This document shows positions 44,907 to 54,336 of a stretch of DNA of 64,000 bases, in pieces (the first letter of the stretch is position 1; every line of letters starts with the position of its first letter). Origin of the DNA: SCGC-AG-212-J23 sp036406675 (GTDB taxonomy: Bacteria > Pseudomonadota > Gammaproteobacteria > Burkholderiales > SG8-39). The position numbers and the translations under genes are program-made. The stretch spans positions 32,137-96,136 of the forward strand of contig DASXAO010000043.1 in the NCBI GenBank assembly GCA_036406675.1, in the 5' to 3' direction. The notes beneath the pieces were generated by a model. That model was given only the letters and a program-made list of their open reading frames with translations. It searched no databases and was not told the DNA's origin.

Positions 44907-46862
44907 GTGGGCTGGATCGCGATGCTGCTGGTCGGGGCGGCGGCTGAGGCAGCAGGCATTGCCGAAAAGTACGAAGCCGAGGAAGACTGGGCGGCGGCGC
45001 TCGGCGCTTATCTCGCCGTCCTGGAGCGCTCGCCGAAGGACGCTGCGGCGCGCAAGGGCGCGTGGCGGGCGGCGACGCGGCTGGGACTGTTCGAGCAGGC
45101 GGCGAGCCTGGGCGCATCGCTCGACGAGAACGAGCGTGCGCGAGAGGAGGGCGACCGGATCGCGGTCGAGATCCGCCACGGCCGCATCGATGTGAACTCC
45201 CTGAAGGGGCCGGAGCGCTTTCGCCGCATCGATGCAGCGCTCGCGCGTACCGACGATCTGGCGGCCGGATTCCTCGGCGGCGCAGAGGTCGACGCCGAAG
45301 GCTTGCGACGCCTGGTGGATCGCCTTTCTGCGCTCTGGGTGCGAAATCGCCCGGCCGACGTGGTGAAGCTCTACGAGGCTCTCGAAGCGAAGGGCAAGCC
45401 GGTGCCGGCCTTTGCGCTGAGCGACGTTGCGGGTGCTTATCTCTCACTGCGCAAGCCGGAAACCGCGGAGATGCTCTATCGCAAGACGCTTGCGGAATCG
45501 CCGGACAGCTTCGACGCCAACCTCGGACTTTTCTATGCGCTGGTCGAGTCCGAGAAGCACGACGAGGCGGCGGCGCACATCGATGCGTTTGCGCAGCGCA
45601 GTCCGAGCCGGCGCCGGCGCGACACCCTGACCAACGCCGAGCGCCGCAGCGCCGAGGTGGCGGGCGATCAGGCGCGCATCTACGCCGATCGCCTGGACGA
45701 GGCGCAGCAGCGCATCGAGAGGCACCTCGACGAGACGCCCTTCAACGGCGAGGTGCGCTCAGCCGAGGCGAGCCTGCATTTTTCGCGCGGCTGGACGAGA
45801 GAAGGGGAAGCCGACGTACGACGCAACCTCGGCCGCGACCCGGACAGTGTAGGGTTGCATGTCGACCGCGCCGAGGCGCTGCTCACGTTGCAGCGCTGGG
45901 AAGAGGCGCGCGCAGAGTTGGCGGTTGCGCAAAGCGTCGACCCGGCGAGCGCGCCGGTTCGTCGCGCGACCGAGAGCTTCGGTCTGCACGACCGCCGCGA
46001 GCTCTACGTCGAGGCCGGATACGGGCACGGCGAATCCACCGATCCCCATGGCACCCGCGACTATCGGATCGACGCCTGGCTCTACAGCAGCCCGCTGGCG
46101 GAGCAATGGCGGGCGTTCCTGCACCACTACAACTCCTGGGCGGACTTCGACAGCAGCAGCACGCGCTGGATCCGGACCGGCGCCGGCCTCGAATGGCGCC
46201 AGGGCGATTGGCGCGCGACCGGCGAGGCGAACGGGGGCAGCGGCGAGAAGGTCGGCGTGCTGGGGACGCTTCGCTGGCAAGCGTCGGACTTCTGGCAGCT
46301 GTACGGCTCGGCCGAAAGCCTCGCCAACGAAATGCCGCTCCAGGCCGTGCGTGCCAACCTGACCGCCGAGCGCGCGACGTTCGGCGTGGACTGGCGCGCG
46401 AGCGAGCGCCGCAAGCTCGGCGTGGCGCTGACCGCGATGGACTTCAGCGACGACAACCGCCGCCGCGGCGCGAGCTTCTCGTGGTTCGAGCGCTGGGTGA
46501 GCGGGCCGCGCTGGATCTTCGAGTCCACGGCGGGCATCGACGCCACGGAGAACTCGCTCGGCACGGCCGCGGCGTACTTCAATCCGCCGCGGGATCGCTC
46601 GGTGTGGGCGAGCGGCACGGTGGACTACCTCACCTCGCGGGAGTACGACCGCTCGTTCCGGCAGCGGCTCACCGTGTCGCTCGGCGACTACTGGGAGTCC
46701 GGGTTCGGCAGCGGCGGCATCAAGGCGATCGAATACCAGCATCGCTGGGAGCTCGGGCGCGACCTGTCGCTGCGCTATTCGATCGCCCGCCTGGTGCGTC
46801 CCTACGACGGCGTGCAGGAAGCCCGCAACCTCGCGACCTTGACGGTGCTATGGCGTTTCTGA
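44907..46862 (+). CDS. pgaA: Poly-beta-1,6-GlcNAc outer membrane export porin
   Basis: Outer-membrane protein that exports partially deacetylated PNAG. The 651 residues have a TPR-rich periplasmic part (about 20-360, for example AAALGAYLAVLERSPKDAAARKG and AGAYLSLRKPETAEMLYRKT) and a C-terminal beta-barrel from about residue 365 ending LATLTVLWRF, an outer-membrane-type terminal aromatic. The signal peptide is short from the GTG at 44907. An upstream in-frame CTG (44889) would add a basic residue before the hydrophobic core, so the exact start is uncertain. First gene of pgaABCD. Confidence 0.9.
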   Translation: MGWIAMLLVGAAAEAAGIAEKYEAEEDWAAALGAYLAVLERSPKDAAARKGAWRAATRLGLFEQAASLGASLDENERAREEGDRIAVEIRHGRIDVNSLKGPERFRRIDAALARTDDLAAGFLGGAEVDAEGLRRLVDRLSALWVRNRPADVVKLYEALEAKGKPVPAFALSDVAGAYLSLRKPETAEMLYRKTLAESPDSFDANLGLFYALVESEKHDEAAAHIDAFAQRSPSRRRRDTLTNAERRSAEVAGDQARIYADRLDEAQQRIERHLDETPFNGEVRSAEASLHFSRGWTREGEADVRRNLGRDPDSVGLHVDRAEALLTLQRWEEARAELAVAQSVDPASAPVRRATESFGLHDRRELYVEAGYGHGESTDPHGTRDYRIDAWLYSSPLAEQWRAFLHHYNSWADFDSSSTRWIRTGAGLEWRQGDWRATGEANGGSGEKVGVLGTLRWQASDFWQLYGSAESLANEMPLQAVRANLTAERATFGVDWRASERRKLGVALTAMDFSDDNRRRGASFSWFERWVSGPRWIFESTAGIDATENSLGTAAAYFNPPRDRSVWASGTVDYLTSREYDRSFRQRLTVSLGDYWESGFGSGGIKAIEYQHRWELGRDLSLRYSIARLVRPYDGVQEARNLATLTVLWRF

Positions 46863-48367
46863 TTCCACTGCGGCGGCTGTTCGTACTCGTGCTGATGGCG
46901 TTGGCGCCATGGTCGGCGGCGCAGGCGGCCGACGATCTCATCGTCCTCTGCTACCACGAGGTCGAGAGCGGCCGCACCTTGCCGGTCGCTCGCACCGCCG
47001 TGCTCGCAGCCGAGCTCGCGGCGCAGTTCGCATGGCTGCGCTCCGCGGGCTACACGCCGGTCAGCCTGCAGCAGGTGATCGACGCCCGCCGCGGCGGGAA
47101 AGTGCTTCCGGAGAAGGCGGTCCTGCTCACTTTCGACGACGGGAAGAAAGACGTCTATACGCGCGTCTACCCACTCCTCAAGCTGTTTCGCTACCCTGCG
47201 GTGATCGCGCTCGTCGGGCGCTGGTTGGAGGTTCCGGAGGGTGGCCAGGTCGATTACGACGGCCAGCCGGTGCCGCGCGGCGATTTCGTGACCTGGGAGG
47301 AAGCCCGCGAGATGCAGCGCTCGGGCCTGGTGGAAGTCGTTTCGCACAGCTACGACCTCCACCGCGGCGTGCCGGGCAATCCGCAGGGCAACACGCAGCC
47401 TGCGGCGACCACCCGCATCTATGCGGATGGACGCTACGAGACCGACGAGATTTACCTGAAGCGCTTGCGCGACGACCTTGTAGCGAACCGCGACCTCATC
47501 GCGCGCCGGATCGGTGTCGCGCCACGAGGCATCGCATGGCCGTACGGGCGCAGCAACCACGCCGCGCAGGAGATCGCGGCGCAGCTCGGGATGAGCATCG
47601 GCTTCACGCTGGAGGATGGTGTCAACACGGCGGCGACTCCGCTGATGGCGCTGAAGCGCAACCTGATCGAGCGCGGCCCGACGCTCGAGGACTACGCGGC
47701 GTTCGTGCGCCGCATCTGGCCGCACGATCCTTCGCGCAGCGTTCGGATCCAGCCGGCGCAATGGGGGGTGCCGGAAGAGCGCCTCTCCCGCAGCCTGGAC
47801 GTGATCGAGCGGTGGAGCCCCAACGTCACCTTCGTGGAGCCGGGCGCCGCGGAGCTCGGGCTGCTCAATCGCGTCGCGTGGCAGGTCGAGCGCAGAGCGG
47901 GCGGCGAAGTCTTCATCGATTTGCCGCAGGCGTGGCTCGAACAGCCGGCGCTGCTCGACGACCTTGCGCGCCGGGTGAATTTTTCGGGTGTTCGAGTCCC
48001 AGCCCTGCCTGGCGATCAGGCAGTCACGCGTGCGCTGGCGACGATCGAACGCTGGCGCTCGCCGATGCGGATTGCCTATGCCCCCGGCACACGCGTGCCG
48101 CCTGAAGCATGGGACCGGCTGCGCATCGACGACTTTGTCGTCCTGCCCGCGAACCCGGACATGCTGGCCTCCATCGAGGCGCGGCACAGGTCCCGCGTCC
48201 TGTTCGAATTCGATCCCTCTGCCATCCCTGCGCCGCGCATCGCCTCCGAGATGCGGCGCCTCGAAGCGGACGGTTTCCGCCAATTCGGTGTTGCCGGCCT
48301 TCCCGACAACGGTTTCGAGGCGGTCTGGCGGGCTTTGTCCTTGCGCTCGCAGCCGGCGCTGCCATGA
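46850..48367 (+). CDS. pgaB: PNAG N-deacetylase, with reduced hydrolase half
   Basis: Periplasmic enzyme that removes acetyl groups from PNAG before export. The 505 residues start with a signal peptide without a lipobox (WSAAQA-ADD). The NodB-like domain (about 25-300) has VLCYHEV, TFDDGKKDVYTRVYPLL and SHSYDLHRG, consistent with metal and catalytic residues. The C-terminal part (about 310-505) aligns loosely with the GH153-like domain of Escherichia coli PgaB (LNRVAWQVERRAGG) but is about 170 residues shorter and lacks the acidic motifs. Starts inside the pgaA stop. Confidence 0.9.
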   Translation: MAFLIPLRRLFVLVLMALAPWSAAQAADDLIVLCYHEVESGRTLPVARTAVLAAELAAQFAWLRSAGYTPVSLQQVIDARRGGKVLPEKAVLLTFDDGKKDVYTRVYPLLKLFRYPAVIALVGRWLEVPEGGQVDYDGQPVPRGDFVTWEEAREMQRSGLVEVVSHSYDLHRGVPGNPQGNTQPAATTRIYADGRYETDEIYLKRLRDDLVANRDLIARRIGVAPRGIAWPYGRSNHAAQEIAAQLGMSIGFTLEDGVNTAATPLMALKRNLIERGPTLEDYAAFVRRIWPHDPSRSVRIQPAQWGVPEERLSRSLDVIERWSPNVTFVEPGAAELGLLNRVAWQVERRAGGEVFIDLPQAWLEQPALLDDLARRVNFSGVRVPALPGDQAVTRALATIERWRSPMRIAYAPGTRVPPEAWDRLRIDDFVVLPANPDMLASIEARHRSRVLFEFDPSAIPAPRIASEMRRLEADGFRQFGVAGLPDNGFEAVWRALSLRSQPALP

Positions 48368-49635
48368 CCCTGCCCACGCTGCTCGGCGACTACTGGGGAG
48401 TGATGCTCTCGTTCGTATTGCTCTACCCCATGACGATGTCGTTCATCTGGATGGTCGGCGCCGTGGTGTTCTATTTCAAATACGAGCGCAACCCGCCTTA
48501 CGCGGTCGACGAACCGCCCGAGCTCAGCCACTACGCGCTCGTCGCCATTCTCGTGCCTTGCTTCAACGAGGAAGCCCACGTGCGCGAGACGATCGAGGGC
48601 TTGATGCAGCTTCGCTACCCCGCCTTCGAGGTCATCGCGATCGACGATGGCAGCACCGACCGCACCGGTGCCATCCTCGATGAGCTGGCCGCGACGCACA
48701 CGCGGCTGCGCGTGATCCATCACGCGGAGAACCAGGGCAAGGCGATCGGGTTGAACACCGCCGCGCTGCTCACGCGCGCGGACATTCTCCTGGGCATCGA
48801 TGCGGACGCGGTCCTCGACCCGTGGTGCGTGCACTGGCTGGTGCGGCACTTCGAGGAGCCGCAGATCGGCGCCGTGACGGGGAACCCGCGCGTGCGCACG
48901 CGCTCGACGCTGCTCGGCCGCATCCAGGTCGGCGAATTCTCGTCGATCATCGGCCTCATCAAGCGCGCGCAGCGCTCGATCGACCTCCTGTTCACGGTGT
49001 CCGGCGTGATCGCGGCGTTCCGCCGCACGGCGCTGTTCCAGGCCGGGTTCTGGACCCCGGACAAGCTCACCGAGGACGTGGACATCACCTGGAAGCTCCA
49101 GCTTGCCGGATGGCAGGTGCGCTTCGAGCCGCGCGCGCTGTGCTGGATCCTGATGCCGGAAACCCTGCGTGGGCTGTGGCGCCAGCGGTTGCGGTGGGCG
49201 ACCGGCGGGGCGCAGGTCGTCCGCGACTACTGGTACGAGATCTGGCAGCAGCCGCGCCTATGGCCGGTCCCGGTGGAGTACTGCCTCAGCATCGTCTGGG
49301 CTCTTTGCATGGGCCTGCTCATCGTCTATCGCATCATCGACATCGTGATGTACGACGTCGACCTGCAAAGCGCCCCGGTGCTGATGCTCGGATGGGCGGG
49401 CATGCTGCTCGGGGCGACCTTCCTGCTGCAGAGCCTTCTCAGCCTGTGGCTGGATCGTCGGTACGACAAGGGGCTCCTGCGAATCTGGTTCTGGATGATC
49501 TGGTATCCGCTGGCTTACTGGGCAATGAACGCCGCGACCGTCGTCGTGGCGCTGCCCAACGCGTGGCTGCGCAAATCAGGAAGGAAAGCGACATGGGTGA
49601 GTCCGGACCGAGGCCTGACGCCGCGCGAGCGCTGA
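48364..49635 (+). CDS. pgaC: PNAG synthase glycosyltransferase
   Basis: Inner-membrane family 2 glycosyltransferase that polymerises UDP-GlcNAc into beta-1,6-linked PNAG. The 423 residues have flanking membrane helices and the processive GT motifs VAILVPCFNEEAHV, AIDDGSTDRT, GIDADAVLDP, KLTEDVDITWKL and the QRLRWATGG motif. The ATG overlaps the pgaB stop (ATGA). Its last 43 nt overlap pgaD. Synthesis normally requires PgaD and c-di-GMP. Confidence 0.95.
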   Translation: MTLPTLLGDYWGVMLSFVLLYPMTMSFIWMVGAVVFYFKYERNPPYAVDEPPELSHYALVAILVPCFNEEAHVRETIEGLMQLRYPAFEVIAIDDGSTDRTGAILDELAATHTRLRVIHHAENQGKAIGLNTAALLTRADILLGIDADAVLDPWCVHWLVRHFEEPQIGAVTGNPRVRTRSTLLGRIQVGEFSSIIGLIKRAQRSIDLLFTVSGVIAAFRRTALFQAGFWTPDKLTEDVDITWKLQLAGWQVRFEPRALCWILMPETLRGLWRQRLRWATGGAQVVRDYWYEIWQQPRLWPVPVEYCLSIVWALCMGLLIVYRIIDIVMYDVDLQSAPVLMLGWAGMLLGATFLLQSLLSLWLDRRYDKGLLRIWFWMIWYPLAYWAMNAATVVVALPNAWLRKSGRKATWVSPDRGLTPRER

Positions 49636-50063
49636 TCATCGAGCGCCCGGAGCTCGCGCATCCGGTGCGCCGCGCGCTGGCGCCGTTTTTCACCGCGCTG
49701 GCCTGGGCCATCTGGGTCCTGCTGTGGCTCCCGGTGCTCGCGGCGATTTCCGACCGTTTCGCCGCGGCGCTGCCATGGGCATCTCCGACCGGGTACCGCA
49801 GCCTGGAAGCATTGCGGCAGCTGTTCGAGGCCTTTCCGCTTGCAGTCGGCGCAGCCGCCGCGGTGCTGGCATTGAATGGGGCCATGACCTGGCTGTACCG
49901 CTATGTGCGCAACCCCAAGCATCGCGCGGACGTCGATACGCACGAGCTCGCCGATGCGCTGGCGCTTCCCGAGGACAAGCTCGCTGCCTGGCAGGCGGCG
50001 CGCATCGTTCGGGCGGAGCACAGCGCACAGGGCAGACTGGTCGATGCGCAGATCCTTCGCTGA
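49593..50063 (+). CDS. pgaD: PgaD-like PNAG synthase subunit
   Basis: A 156-residue inner-membrane subunit that binds c-di-GMP together with PgaC in characterised systems. It begins with an ALIIERPELAHPVRR segment, has two membrane helices (ALAWAIWVLLWLPVLAAI and LAVGAAAAVLALNGAMTWLYRYV) and a cytoplasmic tail. ATG at 49593 has GGAAAG just upstream and lies inside pgaC. Position and topology are the main support; sequence conservation of PgaD is low. Confidence 0.87.
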   Translation: MGESGPRPDAARALIIERPELAHPVRRALAPFFTALAWAIWVLLWLPVLAAISDRFAAALPWASPTGYRSLEALRQLFEAFPLAVGAAAAVLALNGAMTWLYRYVRNPKHRADVDTHELADALALPEDKLAAWQAARIVRAEHSAQGRLVDAQILR

Positions 50064-50104
50064 CGCCTAATCTCTGGCATGCTTTCGCGTCGAGGAGGCG
50101 AACC

Positions 50105-50617
50105 ATGGCCAATTCAGAACTGCGCGATGCGATGGACCGGCTGAGCGCGGTGATCGCGGCGGATCCGGCGAAGGCGCGGATGAAGAACGTCCCGGCGACG
50201 GCCCGCCTTACCGAGGGCCTGAAGTGCGAGGTGAGCGGGCCCAACAAGGAGCGCGCGACCACCGACATGCCGCCAGCCATGGGCGGGCGCTTGTCGGCGC
50301 CGAATCCCTCGTGGCTGCTGCGCGCCGGGATGGCTTCATGCGTGGCGACGGTGATCGCGATGAGGGCGGCGAAGCTGGGAATCGCGCTGACCGAGCTGGA
50401 AGTCACCGTCGAAAGCGACTCGGACGCGCGCGGCATCCTCGGCCTCGACGAGCTGGTTTCCGCAGGCTTGAACGCAATGCGCACCCGGGTCAGGATCGGC
50501 GGCGACGCCGATGCGCAGGCGCTGCGCAAGCTCGTGGAATGGGCCGATGCGCACTCGCCGGTGGGCTGCACGGTAAGGAGTTCGGCCGCGTGCGCGCTCG
50601 ACGTCGAAGTAATCTGA
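50105..50617 (+). CDS. OsmC-family protein
   Basis: A 170-residue OsmC/Ohr-fold protein. It has the conserved central helix cysteine (WLLRAGMASCVATVIAMRA) and a second cysteine near SPVGCTVRSS, the pair used in peroxide reduction in characterised members. ATG at 50105 follows GAGGAGG. It is not obviously linked to pgaD, which ends 41 nt upstream. Confidence 0.88.
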   Translation: MANSELRDAMDRLSAVIAADPAKARMKNVPATARLTEGLKCEVSGPNKERATTDMPPAMGGRLSAPNPSWLLRAGMASCVATVIAMRAAKLGIALTELEVTVESDSDARGILGLDELVSAGLNAMRTRVRIGGDADAQALRKLVEWADAHSPVGCTVRSSAACALDVEVI

Positions 50618-50639
50618 GGCTTTTCCCCGGGAGACTGCC

Positions 50640-51869
50640 ATGTTCCGCGTGCCTGTAGCTGCAGTGGCGCTAGTTGCGCTCGGTGTCCTGGCGGGTTGCG
50701 CCACGACGCCGCCAGGATCGCCAGCCACCGCATACGAAGGCGCGCGGCTCATCGTCGGCGACGGGCGCGTGATCGAGAACGGAACGCTGGTGGTCGAGGG
50801 CGCGAAGATCGTGCAGGCGGGCGCCGCTGCGGCGGTTCAAGTGCCCGCAGGCGCCACGCGCGTGAATCTCGCCGGCAAGACGGTGATGCCGATGATCATC
50901 GACACGCACGTCCATCTCAGCACCGAGCGCGATGCGCTGGTTCGCGACCTGAAGCAGCGCGCCTACTACGGCGTCAGCGCGGCGCTCAGCCTCGGCATGG
51001 ACGGCTACGGGCTGCTCGACCTGCGCAGCGAGTCGATTCCGGGCGCGGCGCGCTTCTACAGCGCCGGACGCGGCATCACCATGCCGGAGCCGGGGCGCAC
51101 CACCGCGCCGTACTGGATCACGAGCGCGGCCGAGGGCCGCAAGGCGGTCGACGAGCTCGCCGCGCACAAGGTCGACATCGTCAAGATCTGGGTCGACACC
51201 CGCGACGGCAAGTTCAAGAAGCTCACGCCCGAGATGTACGGCGCGATCATCGACGAGGCGCACAAGCGCGGGCTGCGCGTGACCGCGCATCTTTTCGACC
51301 TGGAGGACGCGAAGGGGCTCATCCGCGCCGGCGTCGACGCGCTGGCCCACGGCGTGCGCGACCGCGACATCGACGACGATCTCGTCGCCATGTTCAAGGC
51401 GCGCCCGAACCTGGTCCTCTGCCCGAACCTCCCCGAGCGCGGCGTGAAGGTCGATCTCTCCTGGCTCAAGCCCGGCCTCGGCCCCAACCAGTTCGCCGTG
51501 CTGGAGAAGGCGAACACCGACCGGCCCGCGGCGCAGGCTTTTTACGGCATCCAGGCGCGCAACCTCGCGCGGCTCAACGCCGCGGGCGTGCGAATCGTGC
51601 TCGGCACCGACGGCAACCGGGCCTGGGGGGCGCACGACGAAATGGAGGACATGGTGATTGCGGGCATGACGCCGATGCAGGTGATCGTGGCGGCGACCCG
51701 CAACTCCGCCGAGTTCCTTCGGATGGATTCCGGCACGCTGCAGCCCGGCAAGAGCGCCGACTTCATCGTGCTCGACGCGAACCCGCTCGACGACATCACC
51801 AATTCGCGGCGGATCTCGGCGGTGATCCTGCGCGGCGCCGCCGTCGACCGGTCCCAGCCGGTGCGCTGA
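50640..51869 (+). CDS. Lipid-anchored amidohydrolase-family protein
   Basis: A 409-residue metal-dependent hydrolase of the imidazolonepropionase/prolidase-like group. A lipobox (LAGCAT at about 18-23) points to lipoprotein export. The metal motif is IIDTHVHLS, with TAHLFDLEDAKGLIRAGVDALAHGV, and the late GTDGNRAWGAHDEM aspartate. A C-terminal QPGKSADFIVLDANPLDDI is typical of the family. Note that the more usual P-G-x-I-D before H-x-H reads PMIIDTHVH. Substrate unknown. Confidence 0.9.
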   Translation: MFRVPVAAVALVALGVLAGCATTPPGSPATAYEGARLIVGDGRVIENGTLVVEGAKIVQAGAAAAVQVPAGATRVNLAGKTVMPMIIDTHVHLSTERDALVRDLKQRAYYGVSAALSLGMDGYGLLDLRSESIPGAARFYSAGRGITMPEPGRTTAPYWITSAAEGRKAVDELAAHKVDIVKIWVDTRDGKFKKLTPEMYGAIIDEAHKRGLRVTAHLFDLEDAKGLIRAGVDALAHGVRDRDIDDDLVAMFKARPNLVLCPNLPERGVKVDLSWLKPGLGPNQFAVLEKANTDRPAAQAFYGIQARNLARLNAAGVRIVLGTDGNRAWGAHDEMEDMVIAGMTPMQVIVAATRNSAEFLRMDSGTLQPGKSADFIVLDANPLDDITNSRRISAVILRGAAVDRSQPVR

Positions 51870-51877
51870 CCGTCGCC

Positions 51878-52402
51878 ATGCGGGTCGAGTCGATACTGGA
51901 CTCGCTTGGCATCTCGGCCGAGACTCTCGCGGCGCGCTCGCTGGTGCTGCATCCCGAAGCCACCGAGCTGGTCGTCGCGGAAGTCGGGGAGAAAGGCAGG
52001 GAACACCTGCTCATACCCGCCGCGGCAACGGCGTGGGGTGCGCTCAGGGACACCGCGAGAGGCGACGGCGTACTCATCAGGATCGTGTCCGCATTCCGCA
52101 GCGTCGAGCGCCAGGCCGAGATCGTGCGGGCGAAGCTGGCGCGCGGCCAGTCGATCGACGAGATCCTGAGCGTCAGCGCGCCGCCGGGCTACAGCGAGCA
52201 CCATACCGGCCGTGCGGTCGACGTGACGACGGACGGCGCGCGGCCGCTGGAGCTCGAGTTCGAGCAGACCGAAGCTTTCGCCTGGCTCTCCCGCCATGCG
52301 CGGCGCTTCGGCTTCCACATGTCGTATCCGCGCCAGAATCGCTACGGCTACGCGTACGAGCCGTGGCATTGGTGTTGGTTACAAGAAGGAAACAGAACCT
52401 AA
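51878..52402 (+). CDS. D-alanyl-D-alanine carboxypeptidase family (M15B) protein
   Basis: A 174-residue VanY/DacB-type zinc peptidase that trims peptidoglycan stems in other species. Motifs are VSAFRSVERQAEIV, PGYSEHHTGRAVDVTT (SxHxxGxAxD zinc site) and RYGYAYEPWHWCW (ExxH/W-x-H third ligand region). There is no signal peptide from ATG 51878, so export is unclear. Starts eight nt after the amidohydrolase gene. Confidence 0.9.
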   Translation: MRVESILDSLGISAETLAARSLVLHPEATELVVAEVGEKGREHLLIPAAATAWGALRDTARGDGVLIRIVSAFRSVERQAEIVRAKLARGQSIDEILSVSAPPGYSEHHTGRAVDVTTDGARPLELEFEQTEAFAWLSRHARRFGFHMSYPRQNRYGYAYEPWHWCWLQEGNRT

Positions 52403-52465
52403 ATCCGGAAGAAACGAAGGCGCGCTCTACTACCCCTTTCCACAAAACACAGGGAAGGGGACATC

Positions 52466-53005
52466 GTGAAAAAGCAGTTCGGGGTCGGCAGCTTGCTGGG
52501 GATCTTGCTGGCGGGCGGCGTGGCGGCAGCGCAGGCGTCCGATCCACGGGACAGCCTGGCGGAGAAGCTCAAGGTGGGCGCCGACGAGTCGCTCGCGATG
52601 ATCGCGGCCGCGAAAGGCGTGCAGATCTACGAATGCCGGGCGGCCCAGGGACAATACGGCAAGTACGCATGGACGCTGGTCGGCCCCGAGGCGGAGCTTT
52701 TCGACGTGCGCGGAATGAAAGTCGGCCGCCACTACGGGGGACCGTCGTGGGAGGCCAACGACGGCAGCAAGCTCGTCGGCAGCGTGCTCGCGAGCGCTAC
52801 GGCGCCCGACGCGGTGGCGATTCCCTGGCTGCTCCTGGGAACGAAGTCGGTCGGTCCGGCCGGTGCCTTCAGCCACGTCTCGGCCATCCGGCGCGTGCAC
52901 ACGACCGGCGGGATCGCACCCGACAGCGGTTGCTTGGCCGCTGCGGCGGGCGCGCGTGCGCTCGTCCCATATACTGCGGATTACTTCTTCTTCACCAAAG
53001 AATAG
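52466..53005 (+). CDS. Secreted DUF3455 family protein
   Basis: A 179-residue exported protein. It begins at GTG 52466 after GGAAGGGG and has a signal peptide to about residue 24. The DUF3455 pattern is GVQIYECRA, VGPEAELFDVRGMKVGRHYGG, WEANDGSKLVGSV, IPWLLLGTKS and the closing VPYTADYFFF. Function of the family is unknown to me. Confidence 0.88.
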   Translation: MKKQFGVGSLLGILLAGGVAAAQASDPRDSLAEKLKVGADESLAMIAAAKGVQIYECRAAQGQYGKYAWTLVGPEAELFDVRGMKVGRHYGGPSWEANDGSKLVGSVLASATAPDAVAIPWLLLGTKSVGPAGAFSHVSAIRRVHTTGGIAPDSGCLAAAAGARALVPYTADYFFFTKE

Positions 53006-53017
53006 GGGTCTGACCCC
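53005..53017. repeat. GGGGTC-T-GACCCC palindrome after the DUF3455 gene
   Basis: A perfect 6-bp-armed palindrome that begins within the TAG stop. It is between convergent stops, and a related GGGACTGACC follows at about 53032. It may be a remnant of another REP-like class or a weak hairpin; too short to be certain. Confidence 0.4.
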
Positions 53018-53052
53018 GATTCCGATTCGCGGGGACTGACCGGAGTGACCGA

Positions 53053-54330
53053 CTAGATTCTGAGCGTCAGGCGGGCGACGAGCCCGCCGCCGGCGCGCGG
53101 CAAAAGCGCGAGCGCGCCGCCGTGGCCGCGCGCGACGCGCTCGACGATCGCGAGCCCCAGGCCGGCGCCGCTTGCGCCGCTGCGCGCGTCGTCCAGGCGC
53201 GTGAACGGCCGCTTCAGCCGCTCGACTTCGCTTGCCGGGATGCCCGGTCCGCGGTCGCGCACCTCGATCGCGACGCAGTCCGCCTCTCTCTTGGCCTGGA
53301 TCTCGATCGGTTCCCCGGCATAACGCAGCGCGTTGTCGACCAGGTTGGAGACGGCGCGGCGCACCGCCATGCGCGCGAAGCTGAAGGCGGCGCCGGCGGC
53401 GGCGTCGATCGCGACCTTCCTGCCGAGGCGCTGGTAGTGCTCGCCGAGCTCGTGCAGCAGCGGATCGATCTCCTGGCGCGCTTTCGCCTCGTTCTCGCCG
53501 CGGGCGTAGTCCAGGAACTGGCCGATGATGGCGTCGATCTCGCCGATGTCCTCGATCATCGCTTCGCTCGCGCCGCTCTCGGCGCCGCTCATCTCGAGCG
53601 CGAGGCGCAGGCGCGAGAGCGGCGTGCGCAGGTCGTGCGAGATGCCGGCGAGCACCATGGCGCGCTCGCGCTCCATGCTCTCGAGGCTCGACGCCATGCG
53701 GTTGAACGCCTTCGAGACGGTGCGCAGCTCGCGCGGCCCCGTCTCGGCGAGCGGCTGGTGCGTCCCGCCGCCCCCGATGCGCAGCGCCGCGCGCGTCACT
53801 GCCGCGAGCGGCCGCGCGAGGTTCGAGGCGATGAACCAGGCGCCGGCGAGCGACAGGGCGACGAGCGCGAGGCCCCAGCCGAGCCACTGCAGGCCGAAAG
53901 TCGGCACGAAGCGCTCCCACGGCAGCATCACCCAGAACTCGTCCGAGTCGATGAAGAAGCTGACCCAGAAGCCGTCCTCGCCGTCGCGCTCCGAGGCGAA
54001 GCGGGTCTCGTCGCCGAGCGCCTGGCGCACCCGCCCGACCACGCGCTGGAACAGCGCTTCGTCGGGCAGCGCCACCAGCTTCTCGCTCGCGGTGGCGGGG
54101 TAGACGCGCAGGCCCTCGGTGTCGTTCAGCTCGACCAGCAGCTGGCGGCGCAGGAACGGGTCGGCGGCCACCAGCGCCGCGCGCGTGAGGTTCACCGCGC
54201 TCACCGTCTGCTGCGCGAGCTCGCGCGAGCGCGGCTCGAGCTCGTACAGGCGGTAGATCCAGAACGAGGCGAGGACCGCGGTGACGATGAGCAGCGCGAT
54301 GAGCAGGAACGATCGCGCGAAGAGCGACAC
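53053..54330 (-). CDS. EnvZ-type sensor histidine kinase
   Basis: Inner-membrane kinase that phosphorylates the adjacent OmpR-type regulator. The 425 residues have membrane helices at about 8-26 and 146-168 flanking a periplasmic sensor, a HAMP region (NLARPLAAVTRAALRIGGG), the phospho-acceptor H232 in ISHDLRTPLSRLRLALEM, the N box region (AVSNLVDNALRYAG) and glycine boxes DRGPGIP and GAGLGLAIV. Similar to EnvZ/RisS. Follows the regulator gene by six nt. Confidence 0.94.
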   Translation of the reverse strand: MSLFARSFLLIALLIVTAVLASFWIYRLYELEPRSRELAQQTVSAVNLTRAALVAADPFLRRQLLVELNDTEGLRVYPATASEKLVALPDEALFQRVVGRVRQALGDETRFASERDGEDGFWVSFFIDSDEFWVMLPWERFVPTFGLQWLGWGLALVALSLAGAWFIASNLARPLAAVTRAALRIGGGGTHQPLAETGPRELRTVSKAFNRMASSLESMERERAMVLAGISHDLRTPLSRLRLALEMSGAESGASEAMIEDIGEIDAIIGQFLDYARGENEAKARQEIDPLLHELGEHYQRLGRKVAIDAAAGAAFSFARMAVRRAVSNLVDNALRYAGEPIEIQAKREADCVAIEVRDRGPGIPASEVERLKRPFTRLDDARSGASGAGLGLAIVERVARGHGGALALLPRAGGGLVARLTLRI

Positions 54331-54336
54331 TAGCGC

